Positions 1 through 11,277 of a DNA stretch of 64,000 nt are shown here, one piece after another; position 1 is the first letter of the stretch, and each line of letters opens with the position of its first letter. Origin of the DNA: Trichuris trichiura (Eukaryota > Nematoda > Enoplea > Trichinellida > Trichuridae); assembly GCA_037903355.1 (NCBI GenBank), contig JBAJFE010000038.1, forward strand, positions 1,488,001-1,552,000. The letters are read 5' to 3'. The notes beneath the pieces are model-generated. The model searched no databases, had not been told where the DNA came from, and worked only from the letters and a program-made list of their open reading frames with translations. The position numbers were made by a program, and so were the translations under genes.

Positions 1-1248
1 TAAAAATATCTATTTTCATTTGCACGTTTTACACTTTACATATCGCAGCTCATCTTGTAATCTTTTCAAATTGTAGATTGAAAATAGGATATTTTCAACC
101 ACCGAAAAATGTTTCACAATTTTTGTTTATTTAGGTCGCCTATAATTTACTGATAGTCACGTATTTTACGAGATACTTTTGATACCGTCAAAGACTGTCG
201 TTTTCGGTAGCATAAATTATCCAGAGAATTGAAGTTTTGCATATTAATCTTAGCGTTTTGCGTGTTCAAATGTCTATTTTGACTTGTTGTAGTGTTACTT
301 GAGAAGCATTATCTTAACCGTAGTTGAACTTTTTCAGAGGGCTTTCTGTCTCAGGGATCAATATGCGAAAGTTCTCTTAGCTTTCGTTTAGGCTTTTTGT
401 TTGTCACCTGACTACCTAATAGTAATAGTTTCCGTCGGTTTGATTGGAAAGTAAAATGCTGCTTTTAATCTTTTCGTTTTATGGTGAAACTTCCTTAATC
501 CGGACTCCCATAAACCGGATCCTTCTCTAATCCAGATTCGTGGAAGAGAACAATAGAACGACCGTATACATTGAAGATGATTGGGCTAACTGTATGAAAC
601 GGACAGTCGCTTGGTGGCAACGGTTATAAGGGCAGCAAGCAACCAGCCAACGGTCTTCTCAGTATACGTTAGCATGGGCGCCGACTGACCACGACTCTTC
701 CGATCCAATTTCAACCAATAATTTGACTGCAGCAAGGCACCTCGAGACCTAGGCTCCCCCAAATAAACAGAAATGTGGATCAAAAACCTGGTGTTTTTCA
801 ATCGTGTAAAACTACAATATGTTCTCATATAACGCTGGTCAGCCGTTTTCCTTGATAAGACGGACTTCGCCGTCCTCGTAAGCTATCTCGCAGTTTGCAG
901 AGACTGACATCAGAAAGTGGCGTTTTCGATGAAGAAGCCGGCAAACTCCGGTTTTAATGGGCGGGCCATTGCAAGGCCATTATTCGGTACAAATTTGGGC
1001 CCCTATCGATGCGTAGTTATTGAGATATTCCGATATGCCTCCAGGGCGAAGAGGAACGAATTTAAACTCAGAGAGCTGGGAATACGACTAATCGTTTACC
1101 TATCCAACGGGAACTAAGCGCGTGAACCAGAAAACTCCAAAGATTCTTTACACGGCGGAAGCGAGCAATTTTCCATTTTAGTGTTTTCGCGCTTCCGCGG
1201 CTGAGAACGGCAACATTTAGCTCCCGCTTAAAACGTGGTCGCTCGCGT
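1..1248. other. Intergenic, no gene recognised
   Basis: AT-rich sequence with only short open frames and no recognisable protein similarity on either strand. I see no tRNA and no convincing exon chain. Confidence 0.5.
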
Positions 1249-1303
1249 AGCATGTCCGCTACTACCAGACGTGTTTCGAACGTCTGCTAGTAGCGGACAT
1301 GCT
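1249..1303. repeat. Near-perfect 23-bp hairpin
   Basis: Arms 1249-1271 and 1281-1303 are reverse complements with one mismatch (position 1265 against 1287), separated by a 9-nt loop. It could be the remnant of a small fold-back transposon or a cruciform site. It stands alone; no coding context explains it. Confidence 0.8.
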
Positions 1304-1590
1304 AGTCGCTGTGTACGCCAGGTACCTACATCTGAAACTGTATTACCTGCTTTTTCGCAGAGCCTTTTTCGCCATAGGCATACTAAGGGATACCTGCTCA
1401 TACGTAACAACATTTCCATTAACCGCGACAAAGAGATGGAGGTCAACTCGATATGGACATCTGTTATCAGTAAAACGGGTTGTTGAAAACATGATGCTTT
1501 GGTACGGGAGTATGTGTTTTCATATTGAAAGTATCTTTATTACGGATTCTCCCGTTGAGACGTAAAATAAAAAGATTTTTTCTTTCTTTC

Positions 1591-1624
1591 CGGAGCTTTC
1601 AGGTCTTTCGCGAGCCGTCTTCAG
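1591..1624 (-). ncRNA. Hammerhead-ribozyme-like core, inverted copy
   Basis: On the minus strand: CTGAAGA (complement of 1618-1624), a weaker stem II, GAAA (complement of 1597-1600) and GCTCCGG. It mirrors the plus-strand core at 1657-1691 within the same fold-back. Confidence 0.35.
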
Positions 1625-1656
1625 CGGTAAGATTATGTGTAGTCATAATCTCACCG

Positions 1657-1691
1657 CTGAAGAGGGGTCGCGAAAGACCCGAAAGCTCCGG
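1657..1691 (+). ncRNA. Hammerhead-ribozyme-like core
   Basis: CTGAAGA (1657-1663, fits CUGANGA) is followed by a strong stem II (GGGTC against GACCC around GCGAAA), then GAAA and GCTCCGG. The upstream arm of the palindrome supplies CCGGAGC, which could pair as stem III. A short stem I with one bulge (GGT with ACC) is possible. The exact cleavage site is uncertain. Confidence 0.45.
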
Positions 1692-1839
1692 AAATAAAGA
1701 AAAAAATCTTTTTATTTTACGTCTCAACGGGAGAATCCGTAATAAAGATACTTTCAAGCGGGTTGTTGTTCCATACCGACTGACGCCCCTCCCGCCTGAC
1801 CTTTTAATACTCTACCATTGCAGTAAATCTTGCATTACA

Positions 1840-1985
1840 ATCATCGCTGACGACGGGACAAGGTTGCTCCCGAAAGCTCCGAATCTTCTGAGTGCTTGTT
1901 CTAAATTTTTTTCCTTAATAGTTGCTCATCCATTCGTTGGTAGGGCACTTGCTTCGGTTTTACTTCAGAAATTATCAACGGGCTA
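1840..1985 (+). repeat. Dispersed repeat, copy 1 (second copy near 42715-42845)
   Basis: The stretch with TTTTTTCCTTAATAGTTGCT, CATCCATTCGTTGGTAG and a following A/T-rich tail recurs near 42768-42840 with about 75-80% identity by eye. Both copies have a GAAAGCTC box just upstream. Confidence 0.65.
1847..1881 (+). ncRNA. Hammerhead-ribozyme-like core
   Basis: CTGACGA (1847-1853) is followed by stem II CGGGA / TCCCG with a 9-nt loop, then AAAGCTCCG. It lies 90 bp downstream of the fold-back at 1527-1755. The sequence after it (about 1885-1985) is repeated at about 42750-42845, so it belongs to a dispersed repeat. Confidence 0.45.
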
Positions 1986-4608
1986 GACAAAACCGTACTA
2001 AAGAATTTACCATCATGAACGTCATTATAAGTACACCCTTAGGTTGAGATACTTGTTAAGGTTTTGTTCTTTGGTGATTTTTTAAGGCAGCTTTTTGGAA
2101 AATCTCGAATGTCCTTTGCTAAGCTTTTCAAATTGTATGAGAAAGAACTGATATGCCTATCTGTGAAAAGCACATTTTAGTTTTTAGAGGCCGTTAAATC
2201 TAGCGATAGGCGCAGTCAGCCTTTAAATCAGAAATTTTGGCTAGTTGTGTGATAAACGTGGTTTACCAAAGACGACAGCACCGCCGAAAGCAACTTGATC
2301 TGCCATTAGCATTACACCGTGTGCCTTTAAACATGAGATGAATAATTTCATTACGAAAGCTGCGTACTAGCGAACAGTCGAAGTAATTCGGTAGTCTTTG
2401 CTAGTGACTAATCCAACTGTTCATCCCCTCATCTCAGAATACACACAGCTAGCAGGAAGGATACTTTATCTCTTGGTGTTCACTTAAGAAACGCACGAGA
2501 AAAAATTACGCAGCTTAGAGCCGGTTTAGTATTAGTGCTTCTACAGCGTAAACCTATTCAGCTGTTGCTGCTTTTAGTTTATCAGAAAAAGTAGTTATTC
2601 GGTAGTATTACAATTTATCCGCAGCACTTACGGTTCAGTATTAGAAGAGCCAACAATGCGAACATCCCAAAGCGCAGCATGTCGTAGAATTTTATGAATA
2701 TGGTTTTGTGATGCCTATAAGTACCGAACGCTGTTTACTGCGAGATCTTATTTAACAATAGCTCTGGCTCCAGGAAAGTACACAGTTCCTTGTGTATTCT
2801 TGGCACAGATTTTGTTGAACTGCCTCCCTTGTGAAGTACTGTAATGACAACGCCAGCGCAACAACTGTTGCTACGTCAATAGAAATTATAAATTGAAAAC
2901 AGTCAAAAATAAATTATCCTTTTTATTGTCGAACTCAAGCTTTGCTAAAGGCGTCTACTTTCTGATCTCTGTAACTGTTTCGATGGCACCAATTAAAGTA
3001 TATACGATGCGAAAATAAAGATCCAGTCTTACACGGCACACTGCGTTAATAGCTTTTCCTTTGGGTAAATAAAATTTAATGCTTTGCGTTTATTGGGCAG
3101 TCCCTTTTGCTAACACCAAATAACCAACGCTTAGCCAACAGCTGAGTGTAGTCAACATCGTTCATCTGTTAAATAAAATTGTTGCCAATAAATGTAAGCT
3201 CAGCGCAGTTTCCAATGTTTAAAATGCTAGCATAACGCTGGCTTAATTCAAACCTAATATTAATAACGGATTTCTGTTAGTAGCATATGGTGCTACTGAA
3301 GGACAGAGCTTGAAAATGTAGGTTTTATCAATTTGCTTTTATTTACAAGACGGCGTCTTGCTTATCGTATCTGTTCATGCTGTTATAAGCACATTGAGCA
3401 GATTACTTTGTCTCAGTAGATACATGGTTATTTGTTTAGCAGGCATAAGCATTAGTGGGCTGAAATTAACATATAAGCATGAAACAATAATCAAGTGTTA
3501 CATGAATTCATACTGATTGCTTAATTTTCATAGCTGCCATATTTTTACCTTTCCTTAGTTGTTTGTGCTTGTGTTTTTATCATGTTCCTCTTGCGTAGCT
3601 CATCCTGCTGGACAGCATTCTGGTGAACCACATTTTTGGCTACAGTTTCAGGTTCGTTTTTGTTGAATTCGTTCGTTTTTTAGCCAAGTTTGGCTTTTCA
3701 AGTTCCATTGAGTCAGAGTGATGTTGTGATGTCAGGTCAATCCTGATTTTCAAAAGCCTAATGGCCGTCGTGTAGAAATATGTGAATGATTTCTTGACTA
3801 CTCATTGTGAAGCTTAGAAGAAGAGCTCATCTTTATGTACTTTGAATGGTTAAAGTATGCAACGGCATGCATTCTTTTTTCAGACGTTAGGGAATTGCGC
3901 GCTCTCTTTTGACCAGATGATCAAGTTGGCTTAATTGAATGTTCTATTCATGATGTTGTCGCAAGCAGCGCTGCTTGCAAATACCTGTTTTCAGGAAAGC
4001 CTCCCAAACCTTTGAAGCTTGAACTAAAACAAAGCTAGTTACTTTACAGCAGGTCATGAACTGTAACTGTTGTTCTTTCATGAGAAATTTGACTGGAATA
4101 CTTAAGGAACTGTGTTTGCTGGAGTGATCAAGAAAATGTGTCGAAGGCAATTGAAGTTAGGGAGTTACAAGCAACGCAAATTAAAATTAAGTTTTCTGTC
4201 GTTACTAATTCCAACATTTTACACAAGCAGAATAATGTAGGAGATTACAGTTTTATGGTGGCAAATATGTATAGCACAGGCAGACGTTTGTTTATCCATT
4301 GTTTGAGATAGAGAAATACACGGAATAGCTGGTATAGACGAAAGTGAAAGCTGGGTCGTAAGTTCATATTTTTTCGTGCATTTAACCCAAATTATTTTTA
4401 AACGGCACTATAAATCAATGTTGAAATGCATGTTATACACATCTATAATAGAACTTGTCGCAACTTCGAACTTTATTGAAAATCGGTAAAGCACATGATC
4501 AGCAACCGATGCAGAGTTGTAATGAGAAAATATAGTTTTCAAGCCTTTGAATATAATTTTTTGAAGTACGGCCAATTACTGCTGTGTACAGTTTGAATAC
4601 CGGCTGCG
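1986..4608. other. Intergenic, nothing recognised
   Basis: AT-rich; open frames are short and show no family signature, splice-linked exon chain or RNA gene that I can recognise. Confidence 0.45.
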
Positions 4609-4791
4609 TCAAGTTTCCAAACGTGACTGCGATTCAGTCATGTCATATTCTGGGCTTCTTCTCAGCGTGGCAATCACTGTGCTTGTTTCTGTGCTTGTCT
4701 CACTGCTGCTCGAACTGTCAGAGGAGGAATCCTCGTCAGAGCTTGATGTTTCATCCAGTTGTTTCTGGTTGTTTGATTGTTCAGACGCCAT
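4609..4791 (-). CDS. Possible small Ser/Asp/Glu-rich ORF (doubtful)
   Basis: A 60-codon frame starting at an ATG at 4791 encodes a hydrophilic peptide dominated by serine with acidic residues and threonine (SSDEDSSSDSSSSSE). Such composition occurs in real disordered proteins and also in low-complexity noncoding DNA. I see no partner exons and no family match, so it may be spurious. Confidence 0.15.
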   Translation of the reverse strand: MASEQSNNQKQLDETSSSDEDSSSDSSSSSETSTETSTVIATLRRSPEYDMTESQSRLET

Positions 4792-6545
4792 TTTGGCATG
4801 CAGATTGTCTGTAGGATTGAGAAAGAAGAAACAAGCATGAATATTAAGGATTTTGCAAAACAAGAAAGCAAAACGTTGCGATGCCTTTTTTACAGTTTTG
4901 ACATTAAAAAAAATAAAGGAAGAAATTTCAACGAAAAGATAAACTTGGCTAAAAAAGGGGTCAGTTATACTCAGTCTTTAAAATCATTTTTTGCCCGCTG
5001 GTGTGCGGGTTATCGCTGGTGAATAAGATCGTTTCTCAACGCTGATAACGGAGCAACGATTCCTTGCTTTGTGTAATTTTCAGCAGCTAAGTTTATGCTG
5101 CTCAAATATTTATTCATAAGGGAATGTCCGTTCATTGGCACAGCATTGTGTGCTGTGTTAATGCATACGAAAAGTAAATGTGGGTGTGGAATACGTAGTG
5201 ATCTATAGCCGCCTACGACTGACAGCTTGTATGACAACACTTTTATCTTACTGAATGTTAACAATTTATGAATAGGTTAAAGATGCTTTGAAGAACGCAA
5301 TGTTACTATTAATAATATTCCCTATGAGCCAAAACTGCTCTTTAAAACAAATCAAAAGGTGCTAAATAATGAGTTTTAACTAAAGATCATTTCCAATAAA
5401 CTTACCCCATATGAAGCAGAGTGTTAGAAATGCGATGAAGTATGTGCTGCGCATTCTGTGACGGCACGACTGACATCGTCTTAGTAGGTTTCGTTTATAT
5501 ACATTTCTTGTAGGAGGCTTAAAGTTTGAGTGAGAACTCAACCTTGTGTGGAAGTCATTTGACTGTTGGCATCAGAGAATAGTGGTAAACATCTTTTCTC
5601 TAAAGAATGAATAAAATCTGACGCTATGCAAATTGATGCTTAGGTCAGGACGGCAGCTGAAACATTTACTCAGTAACCAATTCAATGGTAATACACAAAA
5701 AAGCTTGGAACCTTTCCATGAACTTCCCACGTGATGGTAATGACGACTACCTATTTTCAGTCTTCTGTCCGTTCAAGACGCCTTTCACATTGTTCCAATA
5801 CAACTGCTTCATTCACCTCATTGAAAACAGCATGAATAGGACATGCGCAATCAGTAATAGTTATTGAGCAATCATTAGAGACTGCGAGCGCGCCTTCCAT
5901 CACGGCTATGCGCTAAGGAGTTGCTTGTACTTCAGGAACTGTTTTCTATTCAACTTATAGCTTAGTAAAACAGCAGTAATCGTCACCAACGTTAGAATAG
6001 TAGCATATTCTATTCTTAGTAGAACTATAAGTAGGCTAAATTGGCTAGAACAATTCTGAATATGAATCATATATTTATAGGGTTTACTTGTAACATCTGC
6101 CACTTTTCCAAAGCTCCTTATGTATATGCCTTAAACGGTTTTGTTATTAATTGAACTAGGGACATTTAAGGAACAGCCCAACGAGTTTTGTCTCCTCCGT
6201 AAAGTGTAGGCGCATTCGTAGAACGTTGTTCTGGAATACTTACAGCTTTAATATTCAAAGTTAAGTATCAGACCCTATCATGGAACTTCCTTATCAAGAG
6301 TAAAACCGTGCAAAAAAAAATTTGGGTCTCTTCCGTCTCGTTCCCCCCGCAAGTTTTAGGGAAAAGCGTGTTGCTCACGGATTTTCTGCAAACGCTTTGT
6401 CCGTACGGTTGCTTTTCTCTTACGCTCACTCCAGTTCCGTCAGCACGCATTCAGTAAGCTATATCGTGCGTTCAACGTTGTCGCTGTAAGTTTGTGACAT
6501 ACTTGTCTAGTTGATTTCGAGAAGTGACTTTGCAAAGGCTCAGTC
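4792..6545. other. Intergenic, nothing recognised
   Basis: AT-rich sequence without a recognisable gene, RNA or clear repeat. Confidence 0.4.
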
Positions 6546-7530
6546 ATGGCTCAATCGACTAAGAAATGTAGGCAGTATAGTAGCAAATATCTACGCTTTG
6601 GTTTCGCTGTTACGCTTAATACGGAACAACTACTAGTATGTTTGTTGTGCGAAAAAGGGGTTTTTTCACGCTCATTCCCCTCTCAAGTGGTGGCGGCAAC
6701 TTCAGAAGAGGTCAAGTGGGTACTGTACGCCTGCCAGCCGTCCTGTCCTGCCCTAGCCTAAGCCTAAGCCATTGTCCAGTGTTTAGCGATCCGCAGTAAG
6801 ACGTCCCTCCTGTTGTTCCGCTGACCCGTGTTATCGTCGCTCATTACCCCTTGATATTGCCGTCTGCTCTTCCGTGGGAATCAGCGTGAAAAGGTCTCGT
6901 AACAGTTTTCTCAAATGAGTTTATGAAGCCGTCCAGGATGAAACGCCATTTAATGAGGCAGCACCCGAACGTGAGTAATAAGGACGTGTCCTACTATAGG
7001 CCCTGAGGGAGAAGGTAGAGAAGAAGAGAACATTCAACGGTATGATACCGTCTCTTTCAAAACCAGATCGCAACGGACTAGCAGCGTCATATAGAAGTTC
7101 ACTCTTAATTGCGAAAGCGCGTTGTGCCTCCACGTGCCTCCAAGGGATATTGAAGCTAGATTTTTTTAAACAATGATTGCAAACATTTTAATGGTTTACT
7201 ATGCAAAACGTCTTGCTTTCAGCATGAAGACCTTGCTGAACGTGCCAGAGCCACGGTAGGTTATGTGCCTTATAGGAGGACTTCTTGAAATCCAGGTAGG
7301 CGCTGAGGAGGCATGTGCCCCACCTGGACCATCCTATTGAAGTACCTAGGAAGGTGTTCTGCTGGTCGGCTGTTGCACGTGCTGTTCCACAGAAAGTTGC
7401 ATGCTATGTGTCCATTCATACTTTGGAAGCCGACTACCCCCACTGGTCTACCGCCCTGTTGAATCAGATCTTTGGAAATTGACCAATCAGAGTAAGGGGC
7501 TTAGGCGACTCTGAGTTTGAGAAACACCGA
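6546..7530 (+). pseudogene. Broken hAT transposase (ZBED5/SCAND3-like N-terminal part)
   Basis: The first frame (from 6546) reads KKCRQYSSKYLRFGFA and LLVCLLCEK, the BED-like N-terminus typical of ZBED5-type hAT proteins. After an inserted element, the match resumes near 6905 with FSNEFMKPSRMKRHL and a following HPNVSNKDVSYY, then a premature stop. A second frame further on gives GLAASYRSSLLIAKA, also typical of this family. About 7505-7530 contains a hAT-like terminal sequence (TTTGAGAAACACCG). Stops, frame changes and a nested insertion show that it is dead. It is distinct from the relic at 57.9-59.6 kb, which retains C-terminal parts. Confidence 0.75.
6658..6897. mobile_element. MITE nested in the hAT relic
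   Basis: Inverted termini TTTTTTCACGCTCATTCCC (6661-6679) and GGGAATCAGCGTGAAAAGG (6876-6894) match at 17 of 19 positions. The element splits the transposase frame exactly between CEK and VFSNE, so removing it would reconnect the hAT homology. No coding capacity. Its superfamily is not clear to me. Confidence 0.65.
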
Positions 7531-9627
7531 TTTAAAGCAAAGTAGCTGCCTGCGTTTTAGTCTTTAGCAGCAGTCTTACAGTTCCATTCAACTGTGGAAT
7601 AACAGGCTGCTTACCGACGTATTTTTTAGCGAAAGCCTTTTTATACTGGCTTACTATGTAAGCACTTCGTTTATGTCAAGGTAATGGCAACAAGATACCA
7701 ACGGTTTTAAGTGTCTTAGAAATGGTCGTCTACAAGTGCTGTCTCCAACGCTGCAAATTCGTAGCAAGCACAATGTACAATCAACTGAAGATTCTCAGTG
7801 CCTCTGCAAGCGTTGACTCCTTGGGTACGTTGTAGACGGACGTAATCGTTTTTTCCTTCGTGACAAAGTTTACCCCTGTTGCCAAAACATGTTTTTATTG
7901 TTGGTTTAAGTTTAGGTGGCAAATGCTAATCGTGCTGAACAGGAACTTAGCTTTTCTCATTGTTTCATCTGCTTTGCGATTGCTATACTGTAGTTTGCAT
8001 TTCGGCAAGATCTGATAGAAAATGCAAGGTTTCCTGAAATATCGGGCAAGGGGAATCTGAAATATGAAAGTAGTAGCTCAGATCATGTCTCTAGGCGCCC
8101 CACCGTCTGAAAAGTGCAGGCTCCTTTCTAGCAAACATGCCCTTAACTTGTTGTACCTTTACTGAAGAGCATGCCAGCCACCCTTTTTTCCCTTACCCGG
8201 ATCTGAGCTAAGATATAAGCCATATGTTTAGGCTCAGGTAAGGGCAGGACAACATAGCCGGCAAACTTACTGTAAGACGGTGGGACGCCCGGCAGACAAG
8301 ATCCAGTAGTTCACTATACTCAGTTCGAAGTGCTCAGCGTTGGCACAAAAATGCCAATGACTCCGTTAGGACAGGGCAGCCAAGGTAAGAACAAAGCCAG
8401 ACATTTCGTAACGCCAAATTGTAGGAGAAAAATCAGCCGAGATGACAAGTACTGCACGCACACTAGAATTTACGTTCAGGTTTATACGAACGCCAGCGAA
8501 CTAGCTTTTTAAAGGGTTTGTATTAGCACTGATAAGAACTGAATTTTGGTTTCTGTTTCTCTAAAGCAAAAATGACAACCAGTTTTCCTACGCTTCCTCT
8601 TCATTACTGCTGGAGTGATTCTGTTGATTATTGCTACACAGCAGTGATATGGATATAAAGGTCGCACTCGCGTCCAGTTGTGCTGCTGGTCTACTCGAAA
8701 GATGATTTTAATTTTTTTTATTACTTTGCTCACGCATGCTTCAGTTTATGGAAAGCTATGACACCATTAATAAGATGTTTTTTAGGTGGGGTAACGTGGA
8801 CTGAGACAATGAAAGCAAGGCATTTACGAAAATGTTTTCAATAGAAAAGCGTTATATGACTACATAGAAACTTTTATGCAGTGTTGATTATGGAACTGCA
8901 GGGAATAGCTTCCTAATCATTTTCATTTTTCAAATAGTGCCTGAATATTCTTATTTTACTGTCCTCTTCATTCTTCGTTCGTTTTCTTCGCCTATATATA
9001 CACGCATAGCTTCTTGCTCAAAGTGGTCGACTTTTGGTCACTAGGGCTGCCATTAAGTTTTCAATCGTCTACATTTGTTTGCAACCGCATTCTTGTGTTT
9101 CCCTGCGTTTTCTAAAAGCTGAAAACTACTTCCCTGCAACAAGCAGCCAAGTGATGGAGCGACAGTGCGCAATGTATTTTCACACGCTGTTACGCAATTC
9201 TGACTAAAATGTGACCAGGCTGCAGGCCAATCTAATAAGCAAACTATTAGTACAATTAAATAGAAAATGATTATTAAGTACGAATTTTTTTGTGAAACAG
9301 CCGTCACGCAAGAGAGAAGGGCACCATCTGAGAATTTCGGCCCATCTTGTGCAAAGGACAATAATGCAGGCAACGAATATTTCCAGAATCACTCTTCTTT
9401 AAATGCATAAATTAATACTCATTTCCGCCAATAAACGCACTTCTGTACTCCTGCAGACATAGAATAACGTCAAGCTAAATGTCGATCTTGTGCAAACAGC
9501 ATTCTATCATTCCACTTTTTTAGGGTGCCACGAGTGACAGTGACATTACGCTAAGATAAAGCAACTTTGAGTTACAAGAAACTATAAGATTGAGAAAGCG
9601 CGTAGGAAAAAGTTTTTAACGTTAATA
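7531..9627. other. Intergenic, a weak repeat motif only
   Basis: No gene recognised. A short motif around 8225-8250 (TTTAGGCTCAGGTAAGGGCA) resembles segments near 6745-6770 (reverse) and 46005-46065, suggesting a small dispersed inverted repeat. Confidence 0.4.
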
Positions 9628-10044
9628 TCAAGCGCACTGTAACAGGCAAGAGCGAAATAAGAGTACGAAAAGCAGAACGTACACGGGACAAAGCGTAACG
9701 GCGTGACTGAGACTCGAGCCAAATTCCAGCCGCAAGCAAATGACCATTTCTGTTGTGACTGTCAAACCGACCAGCAAGCCAACGGTGATCAGTCGAAATG
9801 CGGCTAGTTTAACGCTTTCCTCGCCAAAGTATTGGCGCAGAAATACGATCAACGTGAAAAAAGTGTTCAAAACGGAAACTACAAACAGAGGAGAGAATAC
9901 CGTGCACCAGGACCATGGAAGGCCTAGTTCCATTTTTAAAACTAACAGAACGCTGAAAATCAGTGCGCCGGCAAGTTGCATCCATAGTTCAAACACTGTA
10001 ACGCCTAACAGTCGGATTGTTTCCGTTAACGACAATAATGGCAT
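9628..10044 (-). CDS. TMEM203: TMEM203-like four-helix membrane protein
   Basis: A single uninterrupted exon of 138 codons, close to the 136 residues usual for TMEM203. The protein is strongly hydrophobic with four predicted membrane spans (roughly residues 9-33, 43-68, 78-103, 112-136). The order of motifs follows the family: LTETIRLLGVTVFEL at the N-terminus, FSVLLVLKMELGL and SWCTVFSPLF in the middle, TFFTLIVFLRQYF, then CPVYVLLFVLLF near the end. TMEM203 is an endoplasmic reticulum protein linked to calcium handling and STING signalling in vertebrates; its role here is inferred from homology only. A plus-strand frame over the same bases is a shadow. Confidence 0.8.
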   Translation of the reverse strand: MPLLSLTETIRLLGVTVFELWMQLAGALIFSVLLVLKMELGLPWSWCTVFSPLFVVSVLNTFFTLIVFLRQYFGEESVKLAAFRLITVGLLVGLTVTTEMVICLRLEFGSSLSHAVTLCPVYVLLFVLLFRSCLLQCA

Positions 10045-11277
10045 GACAGCAGCGCACCTTCACATGCCTAAGCTTAGTTAGGCATTGTTTCAAAGATTTG
10101 CAGACAAGTTGCCAACAAAGGCTGACGGTGATTTGCACGTTGGAACCTGAGAGTCATTTGTGCAGTAATCGCTCTGTAGTCACGCGCCTGTACGGTGGGA
10201 GGAGTAAGCTGCTGCGACCGTGAAGCAGAGGGATGTGTGAACACTGTTGCAGGTTGACTCGGTTGAGTAGAAGAAAAGGATATATACACTGCCGACGTCG
10301 CGAAATGGTTCGCCGAGCGATTTAATCTGCGGCTGCTTGCTGTGGTCAATTTGAATCACTTAGCCATAGAGTGATTGGGATACCAATGACCTGCAAAGAT
10401 ATACGGCTCAAAACAGGCACTTCGCCCTGCAATGAATGACGATATGAAAAGAGTCGCTCGGGTTCTGGCGCCAGCGGTGTTCTTACGGCCAGCTGCCCTG
10501 GAAAGGATCATAACTTAGGCTATGTTGGCCTGCTTGAATTACGATACAACATCCTGCGGCCAACCTTACTTTCGCCAAGAGGAGTCCGTGCTAGCAACGT
10601 ACATGGATTACTTCGCCGTATTGTTTGAACATCCGGCGAACAGCAACAACAACAGCAAAATAGAAAACTCGTTGACCTGGACTTACATTACTCATGGGCC
10701 CTGAAGAGTCCGGCAAGCATACGGAGAGATCCGTTTCCGAACTGCCATCTGCGTACAAGAAAGAAGCACAATAGCTCGGCGACTAACGGAAAGACCAACT
10801 TTCTTATTGCGTCGATAGTCAACGATATTTTTATTATGCCTGTCCTTTACGACTCGTGGCCCTTTAAAGCAGCCAAGGGATTAATTCCTACTTTAAAAAT
10901 GCTCGTTGCCCATCGACTTTGCTCAACGTCCATAATATTCAATAAACTTTTTCGTTCACACAACAATGTCCCAGCGAAAACTTACAGAAAATTGACTGTC
11001 GTGTGCAAGTAGCAAAAAGCATCGAGATTTATCAAACAGATTCTAATTAAAATGTGTGCGTTGAAAAGCCGATGAAAAGTCGCAAGTGAGCAGTTGCTTC
11101 GTCGTTGATCACAGGCTCTAAAAACGATTGCGTGATTAAAATTTGTGGCTCAAAGACATTTCAAAGCGCTAGATTAATTGTACCTGATCTTCAGTACGTT
11201 AAAAGATTACACGTTTCCTTTCTGTTGCTTCTCGTTGTTGCATGTGTTGTCGCTGAAGTGTATCTACACTTCAGCAA
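10045..11277. other. Intergenic between divergent TMEM203 and UFL1
   Basis: Two moderate open frames (a 91-codon minus frame at 10074-10349 and a 60-codon plus frame at 10522-10704) have no recognisable domain. The region probably holds the promoters of both flanking genes; I cannot point to specific elements. Confidence 0.4.

Larger units (their letters stand above)
1527..1755. repeat. Fold-back element with hammerhead-like cores in both arms
   Basis: A 229-bp long-arm palindrome. The outer part (1527-1615 against 1667-1755) is almost perfectly complementary and runs from GAAAGTATC to GATACTTTC. Each arm carries, near the centre, a CTGAAGA box, a hairpin and GAAAGCTCCGG or its close variant. 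The same central motif occurs in fold-backs at 39.7 kb, 50.6 kb and 57.4 kb, so this is a repeat family and not a chance palindrome. No protein is encoded. The 153-codon frame crossing it is a product of the palindrome. Confidence 0.85.

Noticed and set aside
1525..1986. 153-codon frame
   Set aside because: Runs through a palindrome and a repeat; the peptide has no family features.
9740..10081. 113-codon plus-strand frame
   Set aside because: Shadow of TMEM203; the minus frame has the hydrophobic pattern and family motifs.
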